NCBI RefSeq assembly: GCF_047495875.1
Contig: NC_092497.1
Span: forward strand, 75,625,463-75,689,462
Source of the DNA: Pithys albifrons albifrons
Taxonomy: Eukaryota; Chordata; Aves; Passeriformes; Thamnophilidae
Reading direction: 5' to 3'
Length of the DNA stretch: 64,000 nucleotides
The notes below the pieces were generated by a model. The model was given only the letters and a program-made list of their open reading frames with translations, had not been told where the DNA came from and ran no database searches. Shown here piece by piece: positions 25,501 to 37,460 of this stretch. Position 1 is the first letter of the stretch; every line of letters begins with the position of its first letter. The position numbers and the translations under genes are program-made.

Positions 25501-26280
25501 TTACCGGTAAGCAGGCCAAGACATTTATTGCCTTTTTGTGAAGGTTAGTGCATTGAGTATCCTTTTCCAGACTCCACTAGAACTCCAATTTTTAAACCAG
25601 ATAGTTTTGTCTGGCAACAAGATCCTTAAAATGCATTTTTTCCAAATGTCTGGCTTAGATTCAAATCCCAGGTTTTCCTCTTTAAGGTACCTGAAACCAA
25701 GCTGTGACTTCTCTTGTACACACCTAGCCCATAAACAAGAGGGTTCATGAACAAATTTCTGTCACAGACAAAGGATCCCTCCCCTTTTGCTTCTGCCATG
25801 TGAAGATAACATCCACACAGCACTCGGAGTATATAATAGCATTACACGGAATCAGCAACAGGAGGATAACCAAAGTGTTTAAGAGTATGCAACTTCCAAC
25901 ATAGATGGAGATGTGAACTGATTACCTCATTTAATTCCCAATCATATTGCTAGGGATTCATTTGTAGTAATTCTAAAGGACATATGCAGATATGTGTAAT
26001 CTTATATCTATGATTTGTCTCCAGGTTGCCTAGGAACGTGATGTAATACTACGTGAAGACTGCATTATTGTAGAACCTCCCACTACCACAACAAAAAGAA
26101 TTAAGTCTATTGAACTGGTTTTATTATAAACTTTTGCTTTCAGCTATACTGAGCGTTCTACAGTATTTATCTTTCAGTCAGAAGTTTTCCAGGCTTGCCT
26201 TTTAGGTTAATACTACACACTTAAAAAGTTTGTTGGAGGAAGTAAATAGAAAAAAATCCTCCCACGTGCTTTAGGAAATA
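22518..26280. other. AT-rich unannotated DNA
   Basis: 3.8 kb without recognised repeats or exons. Confidence 0.5.
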
Positions 26281-26286
26281 TGCTGG
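26281..26286 (-). mobile_element. Terminal bases of LTR family A (copy 2), split off by LTR B
   Basis: TGCTGG here matches the first bases of LTR A (TG[TG]CTGGTTTAAAG). The rest of LTR A resumes at 26963, after an inserted LTR B. The last five bases (GCTGG) are the target duplicated by LTR B. Confidence 0.6.
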
Positions 26287-26702
26287 TGTTACGGGTTTGG
26301 CCAGGTGGGCCTAAATTTAGGTTTTAAAGTTCAGACTAGGCCTGAAATTGTCAACTAACTTGAGCTGGGCTGAGCTAGCTAACAGCTGACTTCTTCTAGT
26401 GAGTAATATTGTATTCCATACCATACTACATCATCTCAAAGGGTGCAAAATCCAGTGTGTGGGAGTGGCTTGGTCAGTTCCATTATGGCTGGAGTGCAGA
26501 GAAGACTGCTGCAGTTGTTCTGCTCTGTTGGGCCCTGCTCCTGCTGCCGCTACTTGCATTTTGTTTGAGTTCAGAGAAGTAGAAATATTTTGTTGTTATA
26601 CCTTCTCTTTCTTGCAGGGTGTCTCTTAGAGTACAGACAACTAGTGCTTATAGATTTAGAGTAATACACTTTGTATTAATTGGGGAGTGGGAAGCTATTT
26701 CT

Positions 26703-26763
<61 letters not shown>

Positions 26764-26962
26764 TTGTGTGTGTGTTATATTGTAGTTTTCTCTTAATTTT
26801 CTCTTTACTGTATAAATACTTAGAGTTAGTTTCGGCATAAACCTGGTTAAGAGTTCTTTTTCCCCCTCTCCCTCCTCTTTTTCCCTTAGCTGGTTGGGGA
26901 GGAGGAGGAACCCTTTTCACTCTGTCCTGGACAGTTGATGTTTTGTCGGCTCAACCCAGACA
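26287..26962 (+). mobile_element. Solo LTR, family B (copy 1), inserted in LTR A
   Basis: 676 bp, from TGTTACGGGTTTGGCC to GGCTCAACCCAGACA, flanked by a perfect 5-bp duplication GCTGG (26282-26286 and 26963-26967). It shares its start (GxxxxGGTGGGCCT), an internal CTTGAGCTGGGCTGAGCT and its end with the minus-strand LTR at 42510-43132. It contains a (TA)n tract. No coding. Confidence 0.92.
26708..26758. repeat. (TA)n microsatellite inside LTR B
   Basis: About 25 uninterrupted TA dinucleotides. The other LTR B copy (42510-43132) lacks this expansion, so it arose after or during this insertion. Confidence 0.95.
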
Positions 26963-27192
26963 GCTGGTTTAAAGGTAAACCGGCAGGAGAAATAAATGCA
27001 ACACAAAAGAGATTATAAGTCAGAGTTACAATTTAATAACAATATTACAATAAATGCAACGTCACAAAGAGGAAAATTGGTTTTAACCCACAAAACCCCA
27101 GAAGTATAACCCAGCATCCTGGGGCACAAGCACAAAGGGGTTTGTTAACCCCTGTGATGAACCCTATGTGGTTTCCCCCAAGTCCAAAGTAC
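26963..27192 (-). mobile_element. LTR family A (copy 2), main remnant
   Basis: Matches LTR A copies at 17037 and 32793 from GCTGGTTTAAAGGTAAACC through ACTTATAATC (complement), ACCCAGCATCCTGGGGC and CCCCCAAGTCCAAAG. The match then stops where a TG/TA microsatellite begins. Around 400 bp of the LTR is missing beyond that point and does not reappear after the microsatellite. Confidence 0.9.
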
Positions 27193-28418
27193 AATATATA
27201 TGTGTGTGTGTGTATGTGTATGTGTGTGTGTATAAATATATATGTGTGTGTGTGTGTGTGTATAAATATATATATGTGTGTGTATGTATAAATATGTGTG
27301 TGTGTATAAATATATATGTGTGTGTGTGTGTGTATAAAAATATATATGTGTGAGTGTGTGTGTGTATAAATATATATATGTGTGTGTATGTATAAATATA
27401 TGTGTGTGTGTATAAATATATATATGTGTGTGTGTGTGTATAAATATATATGTGTGTATGTATAAATATATGTGTGTGTGTGTATAAATATGTGTGTGTG
27501 TATAAATATATATATATATGTGTGTGTGTATAAATACATATATGTGTGTGTATGTATAAATACATGTGTGTGTGTGTATAAATATATATATGTGTGTGTA
27601 TGTGTATAAATATATATGTGTGTGTATAAATATATTTATGTGTGTGTATATAAATATATATATGTGTGTGTGTGTAAATATATATCTGTGTGTGTATAAA
27701 TATATATGTGTGTGTAAATATATATCTCTGTGTGTGTGTATATATATGTGCGTGTGTGTGTAAATATATATCTCTGTGTGTGTGTGTGTAAATATATATC
27801 TGTGTGTATGTGTGTATATAAATATATGTGTTTGTGTGTGTGTATAAATATGTGTGTGTGTGTATAAATATATATGTATGTGTGTGTATAAATATATCTG
27901 TGTGTGTATGTGTATGTGTGTGTATAAATATATATGTGTGTGTGTATAAATATATGTGTGTGTATGTGTATATATAAATATATACGTGTGTGTGTGTATG
28001 TGTATAAATATGTGTGTGTGTCTGTGTGTGTATAAATATATATGTGTGTGTGTGTATGTGTATAAATATATGTGTGTGTGTGTATAAATATATATGTGTG
28101 GGTGTATATAAATATATATGTGTGTGTGTATATATAAATATATATATGTGTGTGTATAAATATATATATGTGTGTGTATATATGTGTGTGTGTGTATAAA
28201 AATATAAATATGTGTGTGTATAAAAATAAAAATTGTGTGTGTAAATGTGTGTGTGTACAAATATATGTGTGTGTGTGTGTGTGTGTGTAAATATGTGTGT
28301 GTGTGTTTGTGTATAAAAATACAAATGTGTGTGTATATATATGTGTGTGTGTGTATATAAATATATGTGTGTGAATATATATGTAAATATAAATATATGT
28401 GTGTGTGTGTATATATAA
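27193..28418. repeat. 1.2-kb composite TG/TA microsatellite
   Basis: Arrays of (TG)3-10 alternate with TATAAATATATA blocks, giving a higher-order unit of roughly 20-40 bp repeated dozens of times with small variations (TATGTGTG, TCTGTG, TAAAAATA). Nearly all of it alternates pyrimidine and purine. Long open frames on the minus strand (up to 484 codons at 27145-28599), rich in His, Thr, Ile and Tyr, are a by-product of the repeat and not genes. Confidence 0.97.
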
Positions 28419-29835
28419 ACCTGGGAAACAATGTCCATGAAAATTGTGAAGGCAAATAAATATATTGCTGGGCATATCTCAGTAGTGTTTTAAAACACAG
28501 TACTTGCACAGAAGGATGTTTTTTATTCATTGATTTGGTAAAACAGACTAAATAGTCTCTGAAGAACATAGTGAAGAAAGTCACACAGCTGCAGTACAAG
28601 GGATGTCAGATTTTCTTTGAAGTTATGGCTTAATTTCCTTTTTACTTTCTCTTGCATATACAGTTGTAAGTCTTAAAACTGGCTGTATTGGCTTTCATAA
28701 GTAAATACATGCTCCACTACTTCCTTCTATTCCTTAAAATAGCCAGTGATGAATGAGCTAATTATAAAAGAGAACAATAGAGGAGTACCTGACAGAAGGA
28801 GGTTATATGAGAAAAGCTTGTGGGTTTTTGCTAGTGAATGTGTCAGGTAGTTTGCTAGCCAGCTGCATCTGGGATCTCAAACCTCCGAATTTGTTTTAGG
28901 CACCAGAACATCTTTTTATTGTCTCTTGTCACACCTGTGCACACATCCAACCTTATCCATCTGAAAAAGAGCCTACAGACATTTCTGAAGCTTTTCTTCA
29001 TTACCAAGGTCTACAGTCCTGAGACAGAGCAAGGTTAGTATTGGTATTTGAACCCAACAATAAGCATCACTAATGATCCTTTGATCTGGGGAACAGTCTC
29101 AGAATCATAAACAGAAGATCAATGAACTGCAGCACACATTTGTCCAGTACTGTTCATTCCCTGGTTTTCAAAAACTCAAACAGAGAGAAAGTAACCCATA
29201 ACATAATCTGGTCTCAGGTGGACCAACATATGCCATAGACAGAACAAGGCACTACTTTTAGGAAAAATTAAAGGCTACAGTCTCTTAACCTTGCCTCTGT
29301 GAACATGGGAAGCAGCAGCAGATCCTGTTGGTCTCTGTAGGGGTAGCTTATCATCACATACATGCAAGCCATAGGCAATTCTGGCATTTTCCCCAGGTAT
29401 GTAAGGGAATGTTTGGTTTCCACTTGCTATAAAATTAAAAGAATAATCTTAGGAAGAAATTCTAAGGCACAGGCTATAGCTATTATCTCACAAATTTTAA
29501 TCTGCCCCTTGGCCTTTTTTCAGGTGTGTTTTTTCATTGGGTTTACACAGCTAAGAAGAGTGAATCAATAGGTTCAGTTAATGAGCTGACAGGGACATTA
29601 TGAAAAGGGACAGTGACTTACCCAAACAGCAGATGGTAATCAAGACTGTAATTGCATTGTCAGTTTTAGACAGAATATATCATTGGACTGATATATACTG
29701 CACATGTGTACTGACATCCTGCAAGTGGCTAGGTGGCAGAGCCAACCTCTGCTTCAAAATCTCTTTGAGTCCCTACTTCCTGGCAGCAGATGCAGCTTGC
29801 TATGGAATCCCCAGTCCCAATGGCCATATACAAGT
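28419..29835. other. AT-rich unannotated DNA
   Basis: 1.4 kb with no supported feature. Confidence 0.5.
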
Positions 29836-29989
29836 ATCACAGAATCAGAGAATATATCAAGTAGGAAGGCACTCTCAAGGATCATAGACCCAGCTCCTGA
29901 CCCTGCATGAGACCATCCCCAAATCATAGCTTGTACCCAACAGTATTGTCCAAATGCTGTTTGAACTCTGCCAGGCTTAGTGCTGTAAC

Positions 29990-32420
29990 CACTGCCCTGG
30001 GGATCCTGTTCCAGTGCCCAACCCCCCTCTGGTCAAAGAATCTTTTTCTAATCCAACCTAAACCTTCCCTAACACAACTTCAGGCCATTCCTTCCGGTCT
30101 CGTCACTGGTCACAGGAGTGAAGAGGTCGGTACTTGCTGTTCCAATTTCCCTCACAAGGAAGGGTTGCAATTGCAATGAAGTCTCCCCTCAGTCTCCTCT
30201 TCTCCAGGCTGACAAGACCAAATGACCTCAGCTGCTTCTCATACAGCTTCCCATCAAAGCCCTTCACCATTTTTGTTACCCTCCTTTGGACACTCTCTAA
30301 GAGTTTAATATCTTTCCTCTATTGCAGTGCCCAAACCTGCACACAATATTCAAGGTGAGGCTGCCCCAGTGCAGAGCAGAGCAGGACAATCCCCTCCCTC
30401 GACCAGCTGGCGATGCTGTGCCTGACGTCTCCCAGGATATGGTTGGCCCTCCTGCCTGCCAGGACACTGCTGACTCAGATTTAACTTGCCATTGACCAGG
30501 ATCCTCAGGGCCATTTCCATGGCACTGCTTTCCAGCATCTCATTCCCCAGTCTGCATGAACATCCAGGGTTGTCCCATCCCAGGCACAGAATTCGGCACG
30601 TGCTCTTGTGGAACTTCACATGGTTGGTGATTGCCCAGTCCTCTTTCCAGGTCTCCCTGCAGGCCCCCTGCCTTTGAGGGAGTCAACAGCTCCTCCCAGT
30701 TTTGTGTCACCTGCAAACTTGCTCAGTGTCCCTTACAGGCCTGCATCCAAGCCGTTTAAGGTGTTGAAGAGCACAGGGCTCACGATGGAGCCCTGTGGAA
30801 CCCCACTAGTGACAGGTCACCAGTCTGATGTTACCCCATTCACTATCACCCTCCAAGCTTGACCCACGAGCCAATTGCTGCTCCACCACATGGTGTGTTT
30901 ATCCAGCTGTACACTGGACATTTTGTTCAGAAGGATCCTGTGAGAGGCACTATGGAAAGCTTTAAGGAAATCCAGAAAGATTACATCAACTGGCTTGCCA
31001 TGTTGAACTAGATGGGTTACCTTGTCATAGAAGGAAGTCAGGGTTGATAAGCAGGACTTTCCTCTCCTGAGGCTGTGCTGGCTGTGACTGATGACACCTT
31101 TGTCTTTCAGGTGTTTTTCAATATGTCCCAGAATAATATTCTCCATAACTTTACCAGGCAGTAAAGTGAGACTGACTGACAGGACTGTAGTTTCCAGGGT
31201 CCTCCTTCTTGCCCTTCTTGAAAACTGGGGCAATGTTTGCCAGCTTCCAGTCAGCTGGGATCTGTCTGGATTCCCAAGACTGCTCAAAAATCATTAAGAG
31301 ATGTTGTCTGATGACATCAGCTAGCCCTTTGACAATTCTTGGATGAATCCCATCAGGGCTAATAAATTTGTAGGGATCCAGCTGAAGCAGCAGATCTGAC
31401 TGGGAGTTGATCATTCTCACAACCATGGTCCTCCAGCTCAGGGTATTGAAATCTCCTTGGTCTGTCATCTGTGTTGAAGACAAAGGCAAAGAAAACATTA
31501 AACACCCCTGCCTTGCGTCTGTGTCTGTTTATGAGGTGTAACACACTTGTAATAGGCCAATGATATTTCTGTAGGGCCTACTCCCATTAAGGTATTTGAA
31601 AAAATTCTTTTTATTGTTCCTCACACAGTTCTGGCCAGCTGCAGCTCCAGTTGAGCTTTGGCTGTATGAATTTCCTCCCTACAGCATCTCTGAATTTTTC
31701 ACTTGACCTTGCTTCCACTGGATATACACCTTTTTTTGCCTTATTTCCTAGAGAAGATTCCTGCTTCCCCAAGCTGGCCTTCTGCCTCACTTGTTTGATT
31801 TCTGACATTTGGGAATTACTTGCTCCTGTGCCTTTAGGAGGTGATATTTGAAAAGTGACTGGCACTGAAAGACCCCCAGCTCCTGCGAAAACATTTTCCC
31901 AGGGGACTTTACTTATTAATTCCCTGAGCAGCCTGAGATGAGATTGTACCAGCTGTGAGATGCTCCCAGCTAATTCCTGCCAAGTTGAAGTCCTCCACAA
32001 GGACAAGGACAGTTGACTTGGAAGTGTCCCTTAGTTTCTCAAAGAATAGTTTGTTGGCATCATCATCCTGTTTAGGTGCTCTATAGCAGACTCCCGCAAT
32101 GACATCCCCATTGTTTGCTCCTTGATTCTCACCCGGAGGTTCTTAACAGTGTCTTTGCCAGTTGTGAGCTCCACATATTCTAACCCTTCTATTACGTACA
32201 GTGTCACCCCTCCACCTCTTCTGCCCTACCTATCCCTTCTGAAGAGCCCATAACCATCCAACAGGGCACTCCAGTCACAGGCCTCATCCCACCAGGTTTC
32301 ACTTATGCCAGTCATGTCAAATCTGTTTGTTCCTCATGCTGCCTGCTCTGGTGTAGAAACATGTCAAGTGTGGTACATGTAGCCAACACCTTTGAGGCAG
32401 ATTGAGGGATGCCAAGACTG
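29990..32420 (-). pseudogene. CR1 ORF2 remnant (APE endonuclease plus reverse transcriptase)
   Basis: N-terminal endonuclease motifs can be read piecewise: ISETWWDE, RRGGVTLYV, VCYRAPKQDDD and DFNLAG (about 32020-32330). A diverged linker follows (31611-32006). Reverse-transcriptase segments are at 31151-31498 (SPDGIHPRIVK, NIAPVFKKG) and 30817-31287 (LDFLKAFHSASHRILL). The C-terminal part toward 30000 is badly frameshifted, and the element is dead. Confidence 0.75.
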
Positions 32421-32544
32421 CTGCTTTTCTCAAGTTTTGGCACATCAGTCCATCGCTCATCACAGGCAGGCATGGTTTTGTCTGTTTTCTCCTTCCAAGC
32501 AAGTTTAAATCTCTGTCAACAAGCCCCACCAGCTGATCTGCCAA

Positions 32545-33625
32545 AACTTTTTTTCCTTCTGAGAAAGGTGCAACTTGTCATGGGTTAGACGAGGTGTTGA
32601 GTAGAGGATCCCATGGTCAAAACCCCCAAAATTTTTCTGCTTACACCAGCCTTGGAGCCATTCATTGACCTGATGGATCTGCCTATTCCTAATAATATTA
32701 TTCCTTATTATTGGAAGAATCAAGAAGAGCATTACATCTGCTCCTGATCCCTCTACCAATCATCCCAGGGCCCTGAAGTCTCTTTTGATTGCTGTGCTGG
32801 TTTAAAGGTGAACCAGCAGGGGAAATGAACTCACCACGAGAGAGATTATAAGTCAGACCTAAAATTTAATAATAATATTACAATAACAACACTGACACAC
32901 AAGGGAAATTGCTTTCAACTCACAAAACCCCAGCAGTATAACCCAGTGTCCTGGGGCACAAACCCAAGGGGGTTTGTTTGCCCTTGGGCTGAGACCCCTG
33001 TGCTTCCCCCAAGTCCAGAGCAAAAGGAAAAGAAAAACCTGTTGGTGCAGGCGAGGGCTGTGGTCTGGGCGAGAGCGGTGATCTCCTCCTGTCAAGGTCC
33101 TGCTGCTGCTCTGGATCCGACAAGAGGTTCCCGAGGTCTTCTTACCCACCACTTATGTACCCTCAGGGAGCACTCAGTCCCTCCCCCTGGGCGGGGACTC
33201 ACACAATGGGTGATTAACTCTGGGAGCCAGGGGGTGTTGAGCTGCTGATGGCCCATTAGCAGCTCCGCCCCCTCAGGCTGGGTGTGAAGGTGATAATGGC
33301 TCCCTGGGCAGCTGGTGCTAATGGCCCATTGACCTTGGGGAATGAATAGAGGGGGTGGAATACACAGGTTTGATCACCCCCACACAGGGTTAGCTGGTCC
33401 CTCCTGCTGAACTAGGACAATTGCCCTCCAACTTCTCCTCTTTATTTTGTTGCTGCCACTTTCAAAAATCAATAGCAGTCAGTAATCACAGGGCCTTATT
33501 AGACTGGAGTTTTCCAGTAATGTGTGTTACCTGAGCCCCAGGGAGACAGCAGATGTCCCTGAGAGCTGGATCCAATCTGCATACTGGATCCTCAGTTCCC
33601 TTAAAACAGGATCTGCTAAATGAGG
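32545..33625 (-). pseudogene. CR1 ORF1 remnant (SGNH/GDSL-type esterase domain)
   Basis: Family knowledge: CR1-group ORF1 proteins often carry a zinc-knuckle/coiled-coil N-terminus and an SGNH-hydrolase (esterase) domain. Here the minus strand shows a decayed GDS block followed by GTEDPVCRLDP and CCLPGAQ (about 33530-33610). After the LTR, the domain's C-terminal end reads NEWLQGWCKQKNFGGFDHG and then DKLHLS, the catalytic Asp-x-x-His position, within 32505-32759. The LTR insertion, frameshifts and stops inactivate it. Confidence 0.7.
32793..33419 (-). mobile_element. Solo LTR, family A (copy 3), inserted in CR1
   Basis: 627 bp from TGTGCTGGTTTAAAGG to GAACTAGGACA with a perfect 5-bp target duplication ATTGC (32788-32792 and 33420-33424). 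It is the cleanest copy of family A. In minus-strand sense it starts TGTCCTAGTTCAGCAGG and has a TACATAAG promoter-like core and an ATTAAA polyadenylation-like signal near its end. It is younger than the CR1 it splits. Confidence 0.93.
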
Positions 33626-35989
33626 GACAGAGCCTTTCCACCCACTCACATTATCCATCACAGATATTTTTATTCCTGCCTGTAAATGAACAAGGTATTT
33701 CTCCTTTTTATTGCTTTTCCAGATGCTTACAGCTGCAATGTCACACCCTGCATGTGTGACTTTCTTATATTTACTATTAAATTAGAACAGCAATGCTGCA
33801 CCAGTTAGTCAAGAGAAGAGAATATTAAATACATGCAGTCAGAATCATAAGGAAGCAAAGAGAGAAGTTAATTAGAATACTACATGCCCTAAGTGTTAAA
33901 AATTATATGTGCTCAGTTTATGAAACTGTTACGAAATACAAAAAGTAAGATTCCATAGACTTATAAAATTTGATAATCCTTTTCAAAATACAAATACTTT
34001 AATCAAATCCTAAAAAATATTTTCTTAGTGAGTCTGGAGTGAACTGAAGCAATTCCCAATTTGCAGTACATTACAAATAACCAGTGCTGTTTGCCTTGCT
34101 TTATGGAGTTGTTTCATTAATTATGTCTCTTAACTCATAGTAAAATAAATTCTACTCTCATGCAAAAGCTTGGTGTAACACTGCAGGATTACAGGATATT
34201 GCTCAGGCCCTGGGCATGTTCCATTATGAAATATAATCAACCTCAAATCTCTGTATTTTCTTCATATGCATTATTATCAAGCATTTATAATAGGGTCTAT
34301 TTCTCAGGTAGCAGATCTGCAGTTTACTAAATTAACCAAAGTCATTCAGCAGTGTCCTTTCTAGTTAATTAGAGACACCGAAATACTTACCAACTGCCTG
34401 TATCTCTGGTCATAGTATTGTTCACACTTTAGCTGTGCACAGAATTCACTGTGTTCTCCCTATTACAACACTAAGTCCAGCAGATGTCCTCAATCAAGTA
34501 CTAAAGGAACCAGTCAATTATAAAATAAAAGATTCATTAATACTTAATGCACAGATGTTTAGATGTTACACTTATATTTCATCTGTAATATAGTTTGACA
34601 GAATTTATCACTTCTGCTATATTTTTTCAATTGCAATAAAAACTGCAATTAAAAATGGGAAGAGAAAGCATAAAATCAGATTATAAAATGCCAAAATTAA
34701 AGACTGCAGCAATGACAAAGAATAGCATCAATGATTTGCCTCTTCACGCGTTGATGCCATAATTTTTATAAATTTCCAAAAAAATAAGATGTCTAATCCA
34801 ACAGGACAGAATGGTTTATACAGCCTATTTGTTATCAAAGCCTAAGATGTCCTGTTAACTCTCATAACATGTAATCACATAGTGATACTGATTCTTACAA
34901 AGTTGTTATAGAAGAAATAATTTGTAAGAACAATTCAAAGTGAAGAAGAAATATTTTTCATAGGCTTAATCTAATTCTGAGATAAAACTGCTTCAACTGT
35001 ATAAACTATTCTCCCCTTACAGATTAAAATCCAGGGTCTTATCAAAGACTTTGAAATAACATCTATTTTCCTGACTGCTTTTTAGCACAAAGAGGTAAGG
35101 ACAACAATGCTAGTAGAAAGCAGTCACGCAATCCCTTAGTTCAGCTCATGGTTTTGAAACATAAACATAAAACTGAAATAGAAGACAGATCTTTTTTGTG
35201 AAGAAAAATGACTGCTAGACTACTAAAGAAATAAATTTAAAAGTTCAGACCCTGCCCCTTCTAGGGGAAGTTTCTTGTGGAAAATCAGAATCTTCAGTGG
35301 AGTTAAGTTCCCAAACCACAACATTATTCTTTATTTCTTTCGGATGAAAATTAATTTGTTTAATGAGAATCCTTCAATCTAAAAGAAACAGAAAAAACCC
35401 CAAAGACTTAAACACTGTATGAACTTTAAATCCTACCCCCACTGCCCCATGGTAGTAAGCCAAATGAGAACAGAACAAATTTTAAAAATAGCTGTTGCAG
35501 GTCTCCATCTGTTTTCTCGTCTCCACAGACTACTCTACAAAACTCTCTGGAGGTCAGTGCTTGTGAAAGAGTGGGCATGTGTCACAGAACTTTATCTTTT
35601 GTACATTACACAAGCATAAAGAAAAGGGGGGGCACACCATCCCCCCAAACCAGTATTTTGAAGCACATTTCAAGAGAATTAATATGAATCTTTCCTGAGC
35701 CTGAGTGGTGTGGTATGAACCCATGACACTCTCTGAGTGAGGCTGCTCTAATGCATTTTGGGGTCTCCAGGAAAATCCTGTGCCCTGCAGCTGGGCTCTT
35801 ATCCCAGGACAGACCTCTGTCACTCTGTGCAGCCCCAAAGCAGTGAGGCCTGGCCTGCCCTGGCTACTTTGTATCTGCCTACAGAGCCTCATCCTGCTCT
35901 GTTTCCCCTGCCCCGTTCCAGCTGCATGCCTCGGCTGTGCTGGGCTGCATGGGGACATCACCACCTCCAAAGTTTCTATACTGTCTGAC
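33626..35989. other. AT-rich unannotated DNA
   Basis: 2.4 kb, mostly very AT-rich to about 35400, then more balanced. No supported exon, RNA or named repeat. Confidence 0.5.
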
Positions 35990-36119
35990 AGGACTTAAAG
36001 TGTGGAGAACAAACCAGACTATGAAATACAGAAAGAACAAGTTCTGATACAGACCCACATGGAAAACAGTGCCAGCAAACTCCCCGGACTGTACCAGCTA
36101 CAAACATGGAAGACTTTGG

Positions 36120-36803
36120 TGGGGGGAGTTTGAAAGTTATTTGGTTTTACTGTACGGGTTTTATTTCAAAAGATTTTATTGTCACCCCTCCTGTATGGTT
36201 GCCACCTCTCCCGTGTGTTCCCCCTGTAACTTTGTTCCCGATGAATGATTGTGCCAGTGAGGTGCAGGGATTGTCTCCTGGGTTGGGGCTGCCCTGCCCA
36301 GAGCATGTTTCCGCCCTCTCCCCCCCCCACCCCCCCACCCCGTGCTGCCAGTGCAGTCGCCATGGTGGCTGCAGCTGCTGCTGAGTGGCAGTAGCTGGGA
36401 CCTGCCAGAGCGATTCCACTGATCTGGTCCAGGGTGTTCCCGCTTCAGGATCGCTCTGTCTCGAGGTGCCGATGTAGGTGCCAGTGGTGAACCCGCCCCT
36501 CCTATTGATTTCTGCCTCTGTCCTAACCCCATTGGTTATCTCACTCGTCTATCCCCAGTCCCTGGGTTTCTATTGGGTTTGATCCTTCCATTTCTCCTAT
36601 TGGCTAGCTGAGTGCCCAAGTAACTCCCTCTTCCAGAGCCCTCACCCAATCCTGTCCAAGTTCAGCACCTTCCCTTCAGAATCCTATAAAACCCTCGTGA
36701 TTGTGCAATAAATTAGTTTTTGCCTCCAGTCTCTCTGAGTGAAAGCATCTCTCTCACACTCCTGGGCTCAGAGGGACCTGCAGGAACCATCTCCTACCCC
36801 CCA
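36120..36803 (+). mobile_element. LTR, family D
   Basis: LTR features are in order: terminal TGGGGGGAG and TACCCCCCA (an inverted pair), C-rich U3 with several ATTGG (inverted CCAAT) boxes at about 36500-36605, TATA box CCTATAAAACC at about 36682, AATAAA at 36707-36712, and a U5-like tail. No clear target duplication, so one edge may adjoin internal retroviral sequence, or the ends may be misplaced. No coding was recognised. Confidence 0.7.
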
Positions 36804-36984
36804 AATGCCCCATTAAAGAATGCAATAAATGTTCTCAAAAAAACCTCTCCAATAAGGAAATTCCAGTAAGATGAGCCACCATGACAGGAACTTACAATAA
36901 ACACAGACTGGCAATAACAGGAACCAGGACAGGTAAGACAAATGTGGGTAGTCTACCCAAACAAAGGTTCCCAACACGGAAAAC

Positions 36985-37460
36985 TGTGAGAAAGGAAAGC
37001 CTTAATTACAACCTAAATGAAGGTTAAGATTTGAAATGAACACACCAACGCAATTCCACTGAGCACACTGTGGGAAAACAAACAGCTGGTTACACCCATG
37101 ACATCCCCAGTTGTGGGAACATCTGGAAGGCCTCATGAATATCTGGGACTTCAGCTGCATAAAAGTGGTACCCCAGAAGCATGACTTTGGGACCTTCATC
37201 ACTGAGAAGACAAGAAAAAGGAACTAGTGGGATGTCCTCAGTATCCATGTGGTGGTGATATCTTTGTCTATTTACTTAATCTCTGTCTCTCTTTCTCTGC
37301 TCTATCTCCCCCACCCTCACTTCTTCTCTCTCTCTTCAGTTTTCTTTCCCTCCCTCCCTCATATTGAGTGTTAAATAAACCATACTATTGGCTTTGGCAT
37401 ATGGTCTCATTTGCACCTTAGTTTGAGCAGAGATATCTTTTAATAGGAGGATCATAACAC
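36985..37460 (+). mobile_element. Probable LTR, family E
   Basis: Starts near TGTGAGAAAGGAAAGCC, has TATA-like TGCATAAAAGTGG at about 37157 and long CT-rich tracts at 37280-37360. AATAAA lies at 37374-37379, with a U5-like stretch (TATTGGCTTTGGCAT) beyond. The exact right end and target duplication are unresolved. Confidence 0.55.

Larger units (their letters stand above)
29836..33625 (-). mobile_element. CR1: Long CR1 LINE (older subfamily) with nested LTR A
   Basis: The minus-strand element starts in the ORF1 esterase region (about 33625), runs through ORF2 endonuclease and reverse transcriptase, and ends at the CR1 3' terminus (29836). It is interrupted by LTR A at 32793-33419, with ATTGC duplicated on both sides and the CR1 reading continuing after removal. 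About 3.16 kb of CR1 remains against roughly 4.5 kb for a full element; the 5' end is missing. Many stops and frameshifts are present. It is more diverged than the CR1 at 38590-47254. Confidence 0.9.

Noticed and set aside
27145..28599. Very long minus-strand open frames (484, 424 and 279 codons) of His-Thr-Ile-Tyr repeats
   Set aside because: They are translations of the TG/TA microsatellite in three frames; no start context, domain or unique sequence supports a protein.
36120..37460. LTR D and LTR E as the two LTRs of one provirus
   Set aside because: They are different sequences and only about 180 bp apart, leaving no room for an internal region.
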